This document shows, one piece after another, positions 12,043-22,886 of a stretch of DNA of 64,000 nucleotides. How positions within the stretch are numbered: position 1 is the first letter of the stretch; each line of letters begins with the position of its first letter. The notes below the pieces were generated by a model. The model had not been told where the DNA came from, searched no databases, and saw only the letters and a program-made list of their open reading frames with translations. The stretch comes from Taudactylus pleione. Lineage: Eukaryota > Chordata > Amphibia > Anura > Myobatrachidae. The stretch spans positions 11,931,001 through 11,995,000 of the forward strand of contig JAUIMM010000124.1 in assembly GCA_031769625.1 (NCBI GenBank), given 5' to 3'. The position numbers and the translations under genes are program-made.

Positions 12043-12357
12043 GGGCCTGATATAGAGCCGGACACTCCGACCAGAGCGCTCGCTCTGAATCAGTGCCCTC
12101 CTACCTAAAAATGGAGCGGCCTCCTGGCCGCTCACATAGCTGTGGGTGACCACCCACAGCATATGTGAGCGGCCAAAAAGATGGACACGATGGTCAAGAC
12201 CATCGCGACCATCGGGCTTGTGATGAGACCCTGCGATAGGGTCTCGGTGACCGCAAGCCCTGGAGTGATTTTAGCTCTATCAGAGCCAAAATCACTCCCA
12301 CTGACATCACTAGTGATGTCAGTGGGGCCGGACCCAGATGGTAGGCGTTCCCATGCG
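12043..12357. mobile_element. Foldback element, GGGCCTGATTCAGAGC family, inserted in the minisatellite
   Basis: It begins GGGCCTGATATAGAGCCGGA, then holds AGAGCGCTCGCTCTGAATCA and GC-rich hairpins (CTCACATAGCTGTGGGTG / CACCCACAGCATATGTGAG, and ACTGACATCACTAGTGATGTCAGT). It interrupts the minisatellite, which continues directly after. The right terminal CTGAATCAGGCCC is missing, so it is truncated or rearranged at that end. Confidence 0.75.
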
Positions 12358-12358
12358 T

Positions 12359-12530
12359 TCACTGCATTTTCCACTTAGTGTCACAATATTTTTTACAAAT
12401 ACACTGTTTTCCACTTACAGTGTGACAATTTTTTTTATGAATACACTGCTTTTTCCACTTAGAGTGTCACACTATTTATTATACACTGCACTACCACTTA
12501 CAGTGTCACAAACAATATGTGAATATTACA
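12359..12530. repeat. Continuation of the 45 bp minisatellite
   Basis: Four further units (CACTTAGTGTCACAATATTTTTTAC and variants) show that the foldback element split one array. Confidence 0.85.
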
Positions 12531-12659
12531 CTGCAGTCTGACAGGCAGCATCAAATAAAAAAATAATAATAATATAGTACACTGGGGTACAGCACATTAA
12601 AAATGTATATATATATTTTTATTAATTATATTATTATTATTTTTTATTTTTTATACACT

Positions 12660-12862
12660 GGGCACCCTTGGATGGACAGAGCAACCCTGATTGGACACAG
12701 CAGCCCCTGCCCCTGGATGAATACAGAAACCCCTGGATGGACACAACGGCCCCTGGATGGACACATCAGCTCCTGAATGGACATAGCAGCCCATGCCCTA
12801 GATGGACACAGCAGCCCCTGCCCTATATGGAAACAACAACCCCTGGATGGACACAACACTAT
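12660..12862. repeat. Minisatellite, about 30 bp unit (CCCCTGGATGGACACA)
   Basis: About seven variable-length units of GGATGGACACAGCAGCCCCTG occur. They are non-coding; the open frames on both strands are repeat artefacts. Confidence 0.8.
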
Positions 12863-13098
12863 GGCCAGGATTAACAGAATGATGGGAACTTGCATATACA
12901 CAGACATATTATCACTGTGAACAACTGCTGTTTTATGGCTGGCTGGCCACACTCACCCACTCAGCTGGTAGTAAAGCTTACTCACCAAGCCACTGCACAG
13001 TGGGTAGCATCCTGCAAAGCTTCTCACTGCCGCTGTGGGTGGATCTGGTCACTGTATCTGGGCTCTTGCTGCATAGCAGTATCTAGCAAGAGTCTCTG

Positions 13099-13197
13099 GC
13101 CCTGAATCAGAGCCAGACGCTCTGACAGAGCGCTCGCCCTGAATCAGGGCCGGTCTTTTTTTTTAAAAAAAGCGGCCTCCTGGCCGCTTGCATAGCA
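13099..13197. mobile_element. Truncated foldback element of the CTGAATCAGAGC family
   Basis: GGCCCTGAATCAGAGCCAGA, AGAGCGCTCGCCCTGAATCA and GCGGCCTCCTGGCCGC match one end of the copies at 12043 and 24416. It abuts the gypsy relic that follows and may have removed its 5' part. Confidence 0.7.
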
Positions 13198-13216
13198 ATT
13201 ATTTTTGCAAATTAAA

Positions 13217-14457
13217 TTAAGTGTCACAGTTTGATTCCTATCTGATGACCCGGATGGATGAGCTGGTGGAGAATTTAGCAAACAGCCAGTATCTCACCAC
13301 CCTAGATTTGACAAAAGGGTATTGGCAGATTCATTTAACTGAGGTTGCTAAGGCCAAAACAGTCTTCTCTACCCCAGAAAGTTTGTTTCAGTCTGAAATG
13401 CTGCTGTTTGGTCTGCATGGGGCTCCGGCAACCTTCCAGAGGGCTATGAACATGTTGGTGTGACCTCACAAGGAATATGCAGCTGCATATCTAGATGATA
13501 TAGTCACACCTACCAAGAGTAGAAGCAGTGTTGCAATCTTTATGGGAACATGGGTTTACTGCTAATCCTGAGAAGTGTGCGATTGGAATGGTGGAGGCAA
13601 ATATTTGGGATATATTGTAGGCAGAGGACAGGTAAAACCTCAGCCCAGTAAGGTGGAGGCGGTCCTCACATGGCCTAAACCCAATGTAAATCCCAGCTCA
13701 GAACATTCCTTGACCTAGTGAGTTACTACCACAGATACATTTGTGATTTTGCCACTAGGGCAGCTCCATTAAAAGAGTGTCTTAAAAAACAGTCCCTGGA
13801 CAAGATACTGTGGTCTAGAGCAGCAGAAGCGGCATGGCAGGATTTAAGGGGCGCCTTGTGTGCAGAATCTGTTTTGCAGGCTCCTAACTTTAAAAAGCAG
13901 TTTATATTACAGACAGATGCCTCAGGTACAGGATTGAGAGCAGTCCTTTCCCAAGTGGTAGAAGGGGAAGAGAAACCCATCCTCTACCTCAGCCAGAAAT
14001 TGCTGCCCAGGGAGCGCAAGTACTCCACTGTGGAGCAAGAGTGCTTGGCAATGGAGTGGGCAGTAGACTTGTTAAAATATTATTTGTTGGGACAGGAGTT
14101 TTTGTTGGATACAGATCATGCCCCTTTACAATGGATGCACATGAACAAAGAAGTGAATGCTTGTGTAACCCGCTGGTTTTTGTCTTTGCAGCCATTTAAG
14201 TTTGAGGTGCAGCATCATCCAGTAAAACAGCACCTCAATGCTGATTTCCTTTCCAGAAGGTTTGTTGGGCCCAATCCTCCAAGCAACTCTATGGTGAAGC
14301 TAGAGGATGAGGAGGAAGAGGGTGAGGATGGCGAACTGTGGAAAATGGAAAAGAGCTGTGTACCCAGACAGATGGCACAAATAGATGTGGGCGAGGCAGA
14401 TAGCTCATCTGAAAGTGTTTTGGCTTCACCAGGGTGGTTGAAGCTAAGAGGGAGGAG
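13217..14457 (+). pseudogene. pol: Ty3/gypsy (Gmr1-like) pol relic: reverse transcriptase and RNase H
   Basis: The translation starts inside reverse transcriptase with FDSYLMTRMDELVENL, continues TLDLTKGYWQI and FGLHGAPATFQRAM, then hits a TGA at about 13461. The catalytic AYLDDI survives at about 13485-13502 after the stop. Several frame breaks lie between 13500 and 13717. A 252-codon frame then covers the RT connection (YYHRYICDFA), RNase H (ILQTDASGTGL, YSTVEQECLAMEWA, DTDHAPLQWMH) and the stop of pol. Gag, protease and integrase are missing upstream. No integrase follows RNase H, which is consistent with the Gmr1-like order in which integrase precedes RT. It is dead through stops and 5' truncation. 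Confidence 0.9.
14441..14457 (+). other. Polypurine tract of the gypsy relic
   Basis: AAGCTAAGAGGGAGGAG lies immediately before the LTR start TGTGACAGGG, as expected for plus-strand priming in LTR retrotransposons. Confidence 0.75.
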
Positions 14458-14860
14458 TGTGACAGGGTCAGCATAATTCCACATGAAGTAAATGTGGAAT
14501 ATCCAGATCTCCCAGGTTTGGCAGAGCAAAGGCATTAGGATTGTGTTATGTCCAGTTCAGGTGTTGCCTCAATCAGTGCCTGGAAAGGCAGCTGATTACA
14601 GACACCTGTGAGAAGCTGGTTTAAGAACTGCAGAGACACTGGGGAAACTGAGCCTGATGGTGAAATAGTTGCCCAGCTTATAGGCCTGGGGGTGACTAGT
14701 GTTAGGGTTCCTGAACTTGCAAATAGACTGAAGAAATATTGCTGTATTGGAAGACATTGTATGACATCTTGCCTGTGAAACTGCCATATCCTGGGTACCT
14801 GCCTGAGGTGAGCAATAAAAGCTACTGATGGATTTTACCCAGTCTGTGTGATTCTTGTCA
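14458..14860 (+). mobile_element. 3' LTR of the gypsy relic
   Basis: It begins TGTGACAGGGTCAGC and ends CTTGTCA, giving TG...CA ends. It carries AATAAA at 14814-14819 near the expected R/U5 region. It directly follows the polypurine tract of the pol relic. No matching 5' LTR is present in the window, so the element is half an insertion. Confidence 0.8.
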
Positions 14861-14879
14861 CTATATATATATAATATAT

Positions 14880-17740
14880 TAGGGATGTGTGCCGACTCCC
14901 GTGTTTTGGTTTTGTTTTTTGGTTTTGGATCTGTATCTCCTTCGTGTTTTGGATCTGGATCTGGTTTTGCAAAACCACCCTTGCGTGTTATGGTTTTGGT
15001 TTTGCTTTTGGATCTGGATCTTTTTTAAATAAATGATAAAAACAGGTAAAACCACATAATTTGGGCCTGTTTTTGTTCCTACAGTATTATTAACCTTTAT
15101 TCCCAGTCATTTGCAGTCAATTTTAACCACTTCGGAGTTCGCAATATTGATTTTTTTCATCTAGGTTAGGCCTAGGGCTAAAATGTTGCATCCAGCTAGC
15201 TGGCTGACTAAACTAAGCGACAGCAGTGGGCAGCACTAACATGTGGCCATTTTTAAAAAATGAAAGGGGCATTCATAAACAATCAAATTCAAAATGTCAG
15301 ACAGCAGTGCCCCAAACAGCACATAAGGCAGAGAAAAGAGGTGCAAGATGGAATAGTCCTTGGGCCCTCCTACCCACCCTTATGTTGTATATGAAACAGG
15401 AAATTCACAGTTTAACAAACCAATCATTTGTGACAGGGACTGCCAATTGTGGCTGAAATTATTGGTTTGTTGGACCCCCATAAAGCAAGCTGCCAATGTG
15501 CATTGGACATGGAAATTATCCCATACACAAACTGGCTTTACATTACAACATCAGTAGTCATCATCTTCATCGTCCTTGTCATCCCCATCAGTGTGTACAT
15601 CCTCTTCTTTACACAATATTAATTTGTCCCCGCTGAAATCCACCATAGGCGCCTCTGTATTTTTTTAATGTAATTGTTGGTAGAGCACTTTCTCGTAGAA
15701 TTTGTAATTTTAATGATCATTTTTTTTTCACATTTTGAGGAAGTAACCTCCTACGCTGATAACTGACAAAGTTGCCAGCTGCACTGAAAACTCTTTCCGA
15801 GTACACACTGGAAGGTGGGCAACTTAAGTAATGCAAAGCCAGTTTGTGTATGGGCCTCCAAATTGCCTCTTTTTCCTGTCAGTACTGGAAGGGACTGTCT
15901 GACATGCCTATTTGGATGTTATCCCTAAAATAGTCATAAACCATTCTGTGAATGGTGACCGTATCAGACATAGGCATGGTAGACATGTCACTATTAGTAG
16001 GACGTTCTCTCAGGCCCGACCAGATGTCATTTTTTGGTGACTGATCTGCATGACCAGCAGGAATTCTGTAGGGACAATTGAGTTTTTCACTGGCAGCTGC
16101 AGAAACTGAAGGAAGAGATGATGGCATGTCACGTGCCGCCTCAGCTGACAATTTTTTTACCAACAGCTTTTTGCATCTCTTCAGATTTATGTCCATTGGA
16201 AAAAAAGACACAAGGTATGACTTAAACCTAGGACCAAGTATGGTCGCCAAAATATATTGATCTGATTTCAAGACATTGACGACCCTTGGATACTTGTGAA
16301 GCGAATCAAGGGCTTGGTCCACCAGTCCGACATACTTAGCAGACTCACTCCATTTCAGCTCCTCCTTCATTTTCTCCAGCTGTTTTTGCAAAAGTCTGAT
16401 GAGGGGAATGACCTGACTCAAACTGGCAGTGTCTGAACTAACTTCACATGTGGCAAATTCAAAGGGTTTGAGAACCTTGCACAACACAGAAATTATTCTC
16501 CACTGCGCTTGAGTAAGGTGCATTCCTGCTTCATGGTCTATGTCATAGGCCGTTGTGTAGCCCTGGATGGTCTTTCGCTGCTCCTCCATCCGCTGAAGTA
16601 TATAGAGGGTAGAATTCCACCTAGTTACTATCTTTTGCTTTAGTTGATGGCAGGGCAAAATCAACAGTATCTGCTGGTCATGCAATCTTCAACAAGCAGT
16701 TGCCAAATGTCTAAAATGGCCCGAAATTTTCCGGGCCACCGAGAGCATATCCTGCATGCCCCTGTAATATTTTAAAAAAAATGTTGCACCACCAAATTAA
16801 TTGTGAGCAAAACATGGGACATGTTGGAATTCACCCAGATGTAATGCTCTCACAATATTGCTGGCATTGTCAGAAATCATAAATCCCAAGGAGAGTCCAA
16901 GTGGGGTAAGCCGTTTTGCATTAATTTCCCTGAGTTTTTCTAGGAGGTTCTCAGCGGTATGCCTCTTAGTGAAACCAGTTATACAAAGAGTAGATGCTGC
17001 TGTGGCTGTTGTAGGCAATACACCTACCCAGTGGGCTGTCCTGTCCCACTTGTCCACTTATCAGTGGTCAAGTGGACAGTGGGTACAACGGCATTTCTGA
17101 GGACATTAATAAGGTCTTTTATCATGTCCTTGTACAGACTGGGAATTGCTGTACTAACGAAGTGGAATCTAGAAGGGATCTGGTAGCGGGGACACAGGAC
17201 CTTAATTAACTCTCTAAAACCCACTGCATTAATAGCGGATACTGGATGTACATCTAATACCAGCATAGCTGTTATGGTGTCAGTAATCCACTGTACAACT
17301 GGGTGACTGCTGTCATGCTTGTTCACCCAAAGGATCGTTTGACAGTTAATTGTTTGGCTACAGTACTATAAGTAGTCTTCCTCCTGGTCCCCTTCTGGGA
17401 TGAAGATCCACTCACAGCAACAGCAGCAGCAGCAACCGACATAGTCATCAAGGATCCTTCTGAGGAATCACGGATAGGAGAGGAGTCAATCATGCTTATA
17501 ACATTGGATGCAGCAGGACTTCTTCTGATGACGAATGAGGATGTTGATGATGCAGGTGTTGGTGGTGGAGGTCGACGGCGCTTGGATTCCACAGAGAGGG
17601 ATCAGGTAGGTGACACTGGACTGATTGTTATGTTTTTAGTTTTGGAACTTGGCGGCATACACTTTGGAATTTGATGAATGCACTACAAGTGATGTAACAA
17701 GGAGGAGGTTCCTAGATGGTTAAGCTGTATTTCTACATGC
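14880..17740 (-). pseudogene. hAT transposase relic, copy B (ZBED-like hAT)
   Basis: The longest hAT relic here. Reading the minus strand from about 17657: a serine-rich linker (GSSSQKGTRRKTTYS), a segment with VHLTTDKWTSG (family position of the first catalytic Asp), FMISDNASNIVRAL and VPCFAHN (second Asp region), then a 268-codon frame from 16685 with KIVTRWNSTLYIL, the helical insertion, ATILGPRFKSY and IQIGMSDSPFQY. A TGA follows at 15879-15881, after which the same frame reads the dimerisation motif SSVYSERVFSAAGNFVS at about 15770-15820. Frame breaks occur near 16690, 17030 and 17323. The N-terminal BED finger is missing. The left end at 14880 has TAGGGATGTGTGCCGACTCC, hAT-terminus-like. 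Confidence 0.9.
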
Positions 17741-17797
17741 TCCCACCAGCCTCCATTCAGGCCCTCATGATGGAAGAAGTAATAAGTGTTGCGCTGA

Positions 17798-18350
17798 GGG
17801 TCTGATTCAGATATTTATGCTATGTAATAGCACCTGGGAATTCTACCAGACCACAATTGCGATAATATGATAAGTACTCCAAAACTCACTCGAGCATAGG
17901 GACGCCCACTGCTGCCATCCCATATTCATCCGATGATGTGCAATAGCATAAACATTGAATGCATCAACATAGCTTCTGAGTGAATTCTGACCTGTCTGAA
18001 ACACTGCGTCTCTCCTAACACCCTGAAAGCTCTGATGCTGCAAGGGATATTGCAGTGGCTAATTTATGCACGCCCCTGAAATAGTGTTTAAACGGTGAGA
18101 CACAACTGCGGTTTTGTAACCACCTCCCCATTACCTCCCCAAAAGCTGGCTACCTGTCACTCACTTTGCAAGTGAATTCTCTGTGTGAATGTAATCGCAA
18201 ACCAATCAATCCATGTGCGCAGTGCAACTTTCACCCATGCGCAATGGCAAACACTCTCTCAAACACCATAAATCGGCATTGTGTGAATCTCTTAATCAGC
18301 CTCTTAGTCAACATGGCTAAGGATGGCTTTTGCAAGTTGCTACTTACAAA
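17798..18350 (-). mobile_element. MITE-like repeat, ATTTACGCA / CTGATTCAGA family, inverted
   Basis: It starts GGGTCTGATTCAGATATTTATG and carries, on the minus strand, the blocks seen at 2050-2541: CAGAGCTTTCAGGGTGTTAGG, GAGACGCAGTGTTTCAGACAG and GAGTGACAGGTAGCCAGC. No coding sequence. Confidence 0.55.
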
Positions 18351-18581
18351 TTGTACAAAACATGGTTGTGTCCAACTCTGCATGAGTCTTTTAGGTTTTA
18401 GTTGCTAGTGAGGTGGCATATGATATATTGCAATACCACTATGGTGTTTGTACAGCATTGTAACCAAAAGCAGGAAGAACCAAATAAATATGAATAGGTT
18501 TTCCCCCTCCATTCTGGTAGTAATAATTTTCAATAATAGAAGCAAATGACTTTCCCAAGAAGTTTGTGGGTCTCAAAATTA

Positions 18582-19120
18582 GGGGGGGTTGATTCAGACC
18601 TGGACGCAAAGCAGCACACTTTCGCAGCCATCATGGGCAGGGTCTGCAAATTCTGCGATTGCACGGCAAGGCTTAAGTACGCCCTCTATGACTTAGAGAG
18701 CGTCGGCAGAACGAACGCTCGCTGGTCTAAAGGCGCCTCCTTTTCCTTGCAGCACACATCAACTCCAGGAAGTGTATATAATATCAGTAACATTGAGAGC
18801 CATTGGAGATGGTCGTAGCCCTTGAGGTAGACCCTACCCTGCCACAAAAACTACAATCACTGCAGGCTGAAATACAACCAGGAGACGTGTACAATGATGC
18901 CTCCATGCTAATTATGCACGCCCATGAAACGCCACATGCGTTCACACACAAATGGCACTGTCACTCAAAGTAGCGCTTGGTCTGTGTACAACGAGCGCAC
19001 GATTCCCCATTGCAGTGACTGGCTTGCGCATGCGCACTGCAGTGCATACGCATGTGCAGATGGGTGACAATCGCCCATAGCGAGTGATCACAGCTTAGCA
19101 TCCGGGTTTGAATCAGGCCC
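18582..19120. mobile_element. Foldback-type MITE, GGGCCTGATTCARA termini
   Basis: The left end reads GGGGGGTTGATTCAGACC and the right end GGGTTTGAATCAGGCCC, in inverted orientation. GC-rich interior with CGCATGCGC-like palindromes. It encodes nothing recognisable. Confidence 0.65.
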
Positions 19121-19610
19121 TAGGTCTACAGATCTTAACTCAGGAAACCTCTTAAAAGACCTGGGGGTCAAATAAGCCTGATGCAATGATGAGAAATGTT
19201 GTCGTTCTGCCAAGACTGGGTGTAATTATTAATCAAGGCTTCTTTACTGGACTGAGAGTGATGGAGCTAGGAAGGTCAAGCTCAGGCAATTCCTTACTAG
19301 GCTGTGGGGGTTTAAGCATGAGTGGTAGTGATGCAAAGTAGATTCTGTGCTGACTGTGAGCCTGAGTCAGCATGACCCATTCTGCGCATGTGCAGAATGG
19401 GTATGTGATCTTGCTTGCAGGCTGGCAGCAAGCTGTCAGTGATTGACAGTATGCTGCCGTTTGTGGGCGGGGGCGGCAATGCCCGCCATTTCCTGAAACT
19501 GAGGCATGTTGCTAGTGTTGGATGGGAGGGAAGAGGCCAGGATCTCCATCGGCTGATGGAGATAGCTTGGCCTCATTCTCTCAACTGCAGCGGCTGGCTG
19601 CAGGGGCAAA
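19121..19610. other. No recognised feature
   Basis: Unassigned sequence between a MITE and an AC/AT microsatellite. No transposon ends or coding domains seen. Confidence 0.35.
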
Positions 19611-19621
19611 TGCATGATTTT

Positions 19622-19785
19622 TAAGGGGGTTTATATACACTTACATATATACGCGTATATATATATAACATATTTACACACACATACTGTAGTGTATACA
19701 CACACACATATACGTCACACATACATTATACACACACACCCATATATGTCACACATACATTACACATACACACACTTACCATGCT
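19622..19785. repeat. AC/AT-rich microsatellite
   Basis: Runs of ATATAC, ACACAC and (TA)n with CATACATTA(T/C)ACA blocks. It keeps a spurious frame open. Confidence 0.85.
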
Positions 19786-19830
19786 GCAGGTTGGAGATAG
19801 AGATGGGACCATGCACCATGTCAATAAGCC

Positions 19831-19844
19831 CTGCCCCCTCCCTG
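19831..19844. repeat. Left 14 bp target-site duplication of the Penelope insertion
   Basis: CTGCCCCCTCCCTG occurs here and again at 22987-23000, exactly bracketing the inverted-repeat Penelope element. The flanking bases differ, so the match ends cleanly. Confidence 0.85.
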
Positions 19845-20301
19845 AAACAAAAATGGTACATTATAACCAAAAAGCGCTCCCCACTCAACATGTGTAGCAG
19901 ATAGGACACCACTGTGTTATCACACAAAACAAGGGCAATAATCACCAATAAAAATGGTAAATAGAGATTCCAAGTCCTGGATATTCACAATAATATCGGT
20001 ATGTAGGAATTCTAAGTCCTGGATATTCGCTATTAAAACTTCTCTATTAAGGCGCTGGTCAGTATTCCCTTAGGATAATTCCATACACATGGAAAAATAG
20101 AGAGAATAGAATAATAGTGCAGTATGTCTCAGACAACAAAAGTTTTTAATTACAAATTTGCACTTACAATCACGAAATGTATTAAAAGGCATATAACAAA
20201 TATATGACTGCATCCAGCCCCCGTCCACGTGTCGAACATCCACTCCCAGATGTATAATGGAGACAGTGGTACCGTTACTCCGGATACAAGGATCCACTAA
20301 G
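19845..20301 (-). repeat. Outer inverted arm (5' copy) of the Penelope element
   Basis: This arm is the reverse complement of 22429-22886 with only a few differences. Shared landmarks are AAAAATGGTACATTATAACC at the outer end, GGCGCTGGTCAGTATTCCC in the middle and ACAAGGATCCACTA at the inner end. Confidence 0.9.
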
Positions 20302-20859
20302 ATGAAGTCCACAAGAGGAGGCTGCGGATGGTGCAATCAGTTCAGAGGGTGAGGCCCGCTTAACACGTTTCTGACATCGATTAGTCCTTCGTCAGAAGCG
20401 TGGCATGTTCACCCAGTATCTTACTTAAATACCCTACAGTCAGTAGACTCACATGTTTACAATTAGACAATCACCAGCGACTGTGTATGAATCCAGAAGT
20501 TACCTGTCCGAGTGCGTTCCACCGCACCCGGAAATCCTGCATTCCAAAGATGCACATCACGTGATTCTGCTTGATGCTTACACATGCGGCGGAAGTCACA
20601 ATGCCTGCTGCGTTCCACCGAACCCGGAAGTCCTGCGTTCCAAGATTGTCCGGATTCAGTCTTCCACAATGGATATATATTAAACAGTTCTTAAACAGTT
20701 GCTGTATTGTTAATAAGTCCATTTGAACATGGAAAAAATAAATACAAAAAATCAAACATAGACCCTATATCTATATTTATATAAAAAACATCATAATAAA
20801 TATGTGCATACATGCAAAGTATAGCAGCGAATAGTGTCTAAAACGTGCAGAAAAAGGAA
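20302..20859 (-). other. Left-only part of the Penelope terminal region
   Basis: It has no counterpart in the 3' copy, where a microsatellite lies instead at 22343-22428. On the minus strand it holds a hammerhead-like motif (see 20360-20396). It also has a tandem pair of GCGTTCCACCG(C/A)ACCCGGAA units, at about 20512 and 20611. It probably preserves sequence that the sense copy lost. Confidence 0.65.
20360..20396 (-). ncRNA. Hammerhead-like ribozyme motif, degenerate
   Basis: On the minus strand CTGACGA (complement of 20389-20395) fits the hammerhead core CUGANGA. It is followed by a short GAC..GTC stem II candidate and then GAAAC (complement of 20367-20371). Minimal hammerheads are known from Penelope-like pseudo-LTRs. 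The stem is short and an extra A precedes GAAAC, so activity is doubtful. Stems I and III were not established. Confidence 0.4.
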
Positions 20860-20962
20860 GTAATATAGCACGATCCCAATAGGTGCAAAAAAATTTAAAT
20901 TTTCTATAGCAGCAAGTATGTAAACTTAGACACATAATTTAAAAGTATATAAATATATAAAT
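20860..20962 (-). repeat. Inner inverted arm (5' copy) of the Penelope element
   Basis: Reverse complement of 22246-22342: GTAATATAGCACGATCCCAA, then CTATAGCAGCAAGTATGTAA, then AAGTATATAAATATATAAAT. It sits only 13 bp before the residual coding region. Confidence 0.9.
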
Positions 20963-20974
20963 AATTATTTTTAT

Positions 20975-22210
20975 TTTGATGGATCTTTTTACTTACAACA
21001 AGTTGGAACTGCTATGGGCACTAGGATTGCCCCCAGCTACACCAATTTATTTATGGCATATTGGGAGGATCATCACGTGTGGCATAATGGTGAGCTGGGG
21101 GTTGGCCTAGTGTCCTGGCAACGCTATATTGACGATGTTCTATTTATATGGCGTGGAAATGAAGACTCTCTTAAAACATTTTGTAATCAACTTAATGCCA
21201 ATAGTTTTAATATTAAATTAATTTTTAACTGTAGTGCAATAGAGGTATCTTTTTTAGATCTATGTATTTATGTGAAAAATGGTGTAATTAACACCAAAAC
21301 CTTCAGAAAAAATACAGATTCTAACAGTTTTATAGAAAGAACAAGTCAACATCACTCAAACTGGCTGGACGGGATACCCTACAGCCAGTTCTTGAGGATT
21401 AAAAGAAACTGTACCGAACCTGATATCTGTGAGGAACAAATTAATGAGACAGCTGATCATCTTCGAAAGAAGGGCTACTCAAATGAAGTCTTACTGAAAG
21501 CTAAAGACAAAATGTCCTTAACGAATCTCACAGAACTATTAAAAATGAAAACAACAACAAATAATACTGATGAGAAATTTAAGTGGGCTTTCATTACTCA
21601 ATATAATAGATCTTTTAAAGAAATAGAAAAAGTGTTTAGGAAGAATTGGAAATTATTAAAGCAAGACTCAATTATAGGTCCAGTGATATCAGAAAAACCA
21701 CATTTTATATATAGGAAGGCACCTGCCCTTAAAGACAAACTTGTTAGGAGTACTCTAGATATTGATACTAGACAAAATGTAAGATCCAAGGGTTTTTATC
21801 GATGTGGTGACTGTCTAATGTGCAAAACAGTTAAATCTCATGACCGGAAGATTTTAGAATTTGAGGTGCACGGTAATAAATACCCTATTAGGGAATTTAT
21901 TACGTGCAACTCCAGGAATGTAATATATCTCCTGGAGTGTGAGTGTGGCCTAGTGTATATAGGTAAAACCACTAGAAACCTCAAAATAAGGCTATCGGAA
22001 CACATCTATAATATACGTAAAGGTCTGACTACACATACAGTCTCCGCACATTTTAAAAATGACCATAATAGTAAAGAGTACCATCTAAAACGTTTTTTAG
22101 GTATCCAACAGGTATTACCTAGATGGAAAACAAGAGACATTGAAAAGAAGCTTTCACAAGCCGAAATGAGATGGATTTACCAATTAGGGACCCTTGTACC
22201 CAAGGGGTGA
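20975..22210 (+). CDS. Penelope-like reverse transcriptase (C-terminal half) plus GIY-YIG endonuclease
   Basis: Homology opens at 20975 (FDGSFYLQQVGTAMGTR) and stays in one intact frame of about 412 codons. The first ATG, at 21014, gives 398 residues. Domains from that ATG: the end of the RT palm with RYIDDVLFIW (catalytic YIDD at residues 38-41), RT thumb to about 200, a cysteine-bearing linker (C264, C267, C270), and GIY-YIG nuclease from about 305 with GLVYIGKTTRNLKIRLSEH. The finger and first palm motifs are missing, including the first catalytic Asp, so a full enzyme of about 800 residues is not encoded. The frame has no stop, pointing to a fairly recent insertion. Translation of this remnant is uncertain. 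Confidence 0.9.
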   Translation, partial: FDGSFYLQQVGTAMGTRIAPSYTNLFMAYWEDHHVWHNGELGVGLVSWQRYIDDVLFIWRGNEDSLKTFCNQLNANSFNIKLIFNCSAIEVSFLDLCIYVKNGVINTKTFRKNTDSNSFIERTSQHHSNWLDGIPYSQFLRIKRNCTEPDICEEQINETADHLRKKGYSNEVLLKAKDKMSLTNLTELLKMKTTTNNTDEKFKWAFITQYNRSFKEIEKVFRKNWKLLKQDSIIGPVISEKPHFIYRKAPALKDKLVRSTLDIDTRQNVRSKGFYRCGDCLMCKTVKSHDRKILEFEVHGNKYPIREFITCNSRNVIYLLECECGLVYIGKTTRNLKIRLSEHIYNIRKGLTTHTVSAHFKNDHNSKEYHLKRFLGIQQVLPRWKTRDIEKKLSQAEMRWIYQLGTLVPKG

Positions 22211-22245
22211 AATGGAGACTTCGAACTCAAATGTTTCTTAACTTA

Positions 22246-22342
22246 ATTTATATATTTATATACTTTTAAATTATGTGTCTAAGTTTACATACTTGCTGCT
22301 ATAGAAATTTTTTTTGCACCTATTGGGATCGTGCTATATTAC
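22246..22342 (+). repeat. Inner inverted arm (3' copy) of the Penelope element
   Basis: ATTTATATATTTATATACTT through GATCGTGCTATATTAC, pairing with 20860-20962. Confidence 0.9.
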
Positions 22343-22349
22343 ATATATT

Positions 22350-22391
22350 ATTTGTGTGTGTGTGTATACACTACAGTATGTGTGTGTGTAA

Positions 22392-22425
<34 letters not shown>

Positions 22426-22428
22426 CGC
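22350..22428. repeat. (TG)n and (TA)n microsatellite
   Basis: GTGTGTGTGTGTATACACTA followed by about 16 TA units. It replaces the roughly 560 bp present at the same place in the inverted copy. Confidence 0.9.
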
Positions 22429-22886
22429 TTATAGTGGATCCTTATACCCGGAGTAATGGTACCACTGTCTCCATTATACATCTGGGAGTGGATGTCGACA
22501 CGTGGACGGGGGCTGGATGCAGTCATATATTTGTTATATGCCTTTTATACATTTCGTGATTGTAAGTGCAAATTTGTCATTAAAAACTTTTGTTGTCTGA
22601 GACATACTGCACTATTATTCTATTCTCTCTATTTTTCCATGTGTATGGAATTATCCTAAGGGAATACTGACCAGCGCCTTAATAGAGAAGCTTTAATAGC
22701 GAATATCCAGGACTTGGAATTCCTACATACCGATATTATTGTGAATATCCAGGACTTGGAATCTCTATTTACCATTTTTATTGGTGATTATTGCCCTTGT
22801 TTTGTGTGATAACACAGTGGTGTCCTATCTGCTACACATGTTGAGTGGGGAGCGCTTTTTGGTTATAATGTACCATTTTTGTTTCA
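22429..22886 (+). repeat. Outer inverted arm (3' copy) of the Penelope element
   Basis: Pairs with 19845-20301 over about 457 bp. The tail from 22887 to 22986 is unique to the 3' end and is followed directly by the second CTGCCCCCTCCCTG. Confidence 0.9.

Noticed and set aside
14215..14535. 106-codon minus-strand frame
   Set aside because: Antisense shadow of the gypsy RNase H region and its acidic tail; Ser/Pro runs come from GAGGA repeats on the other strand.
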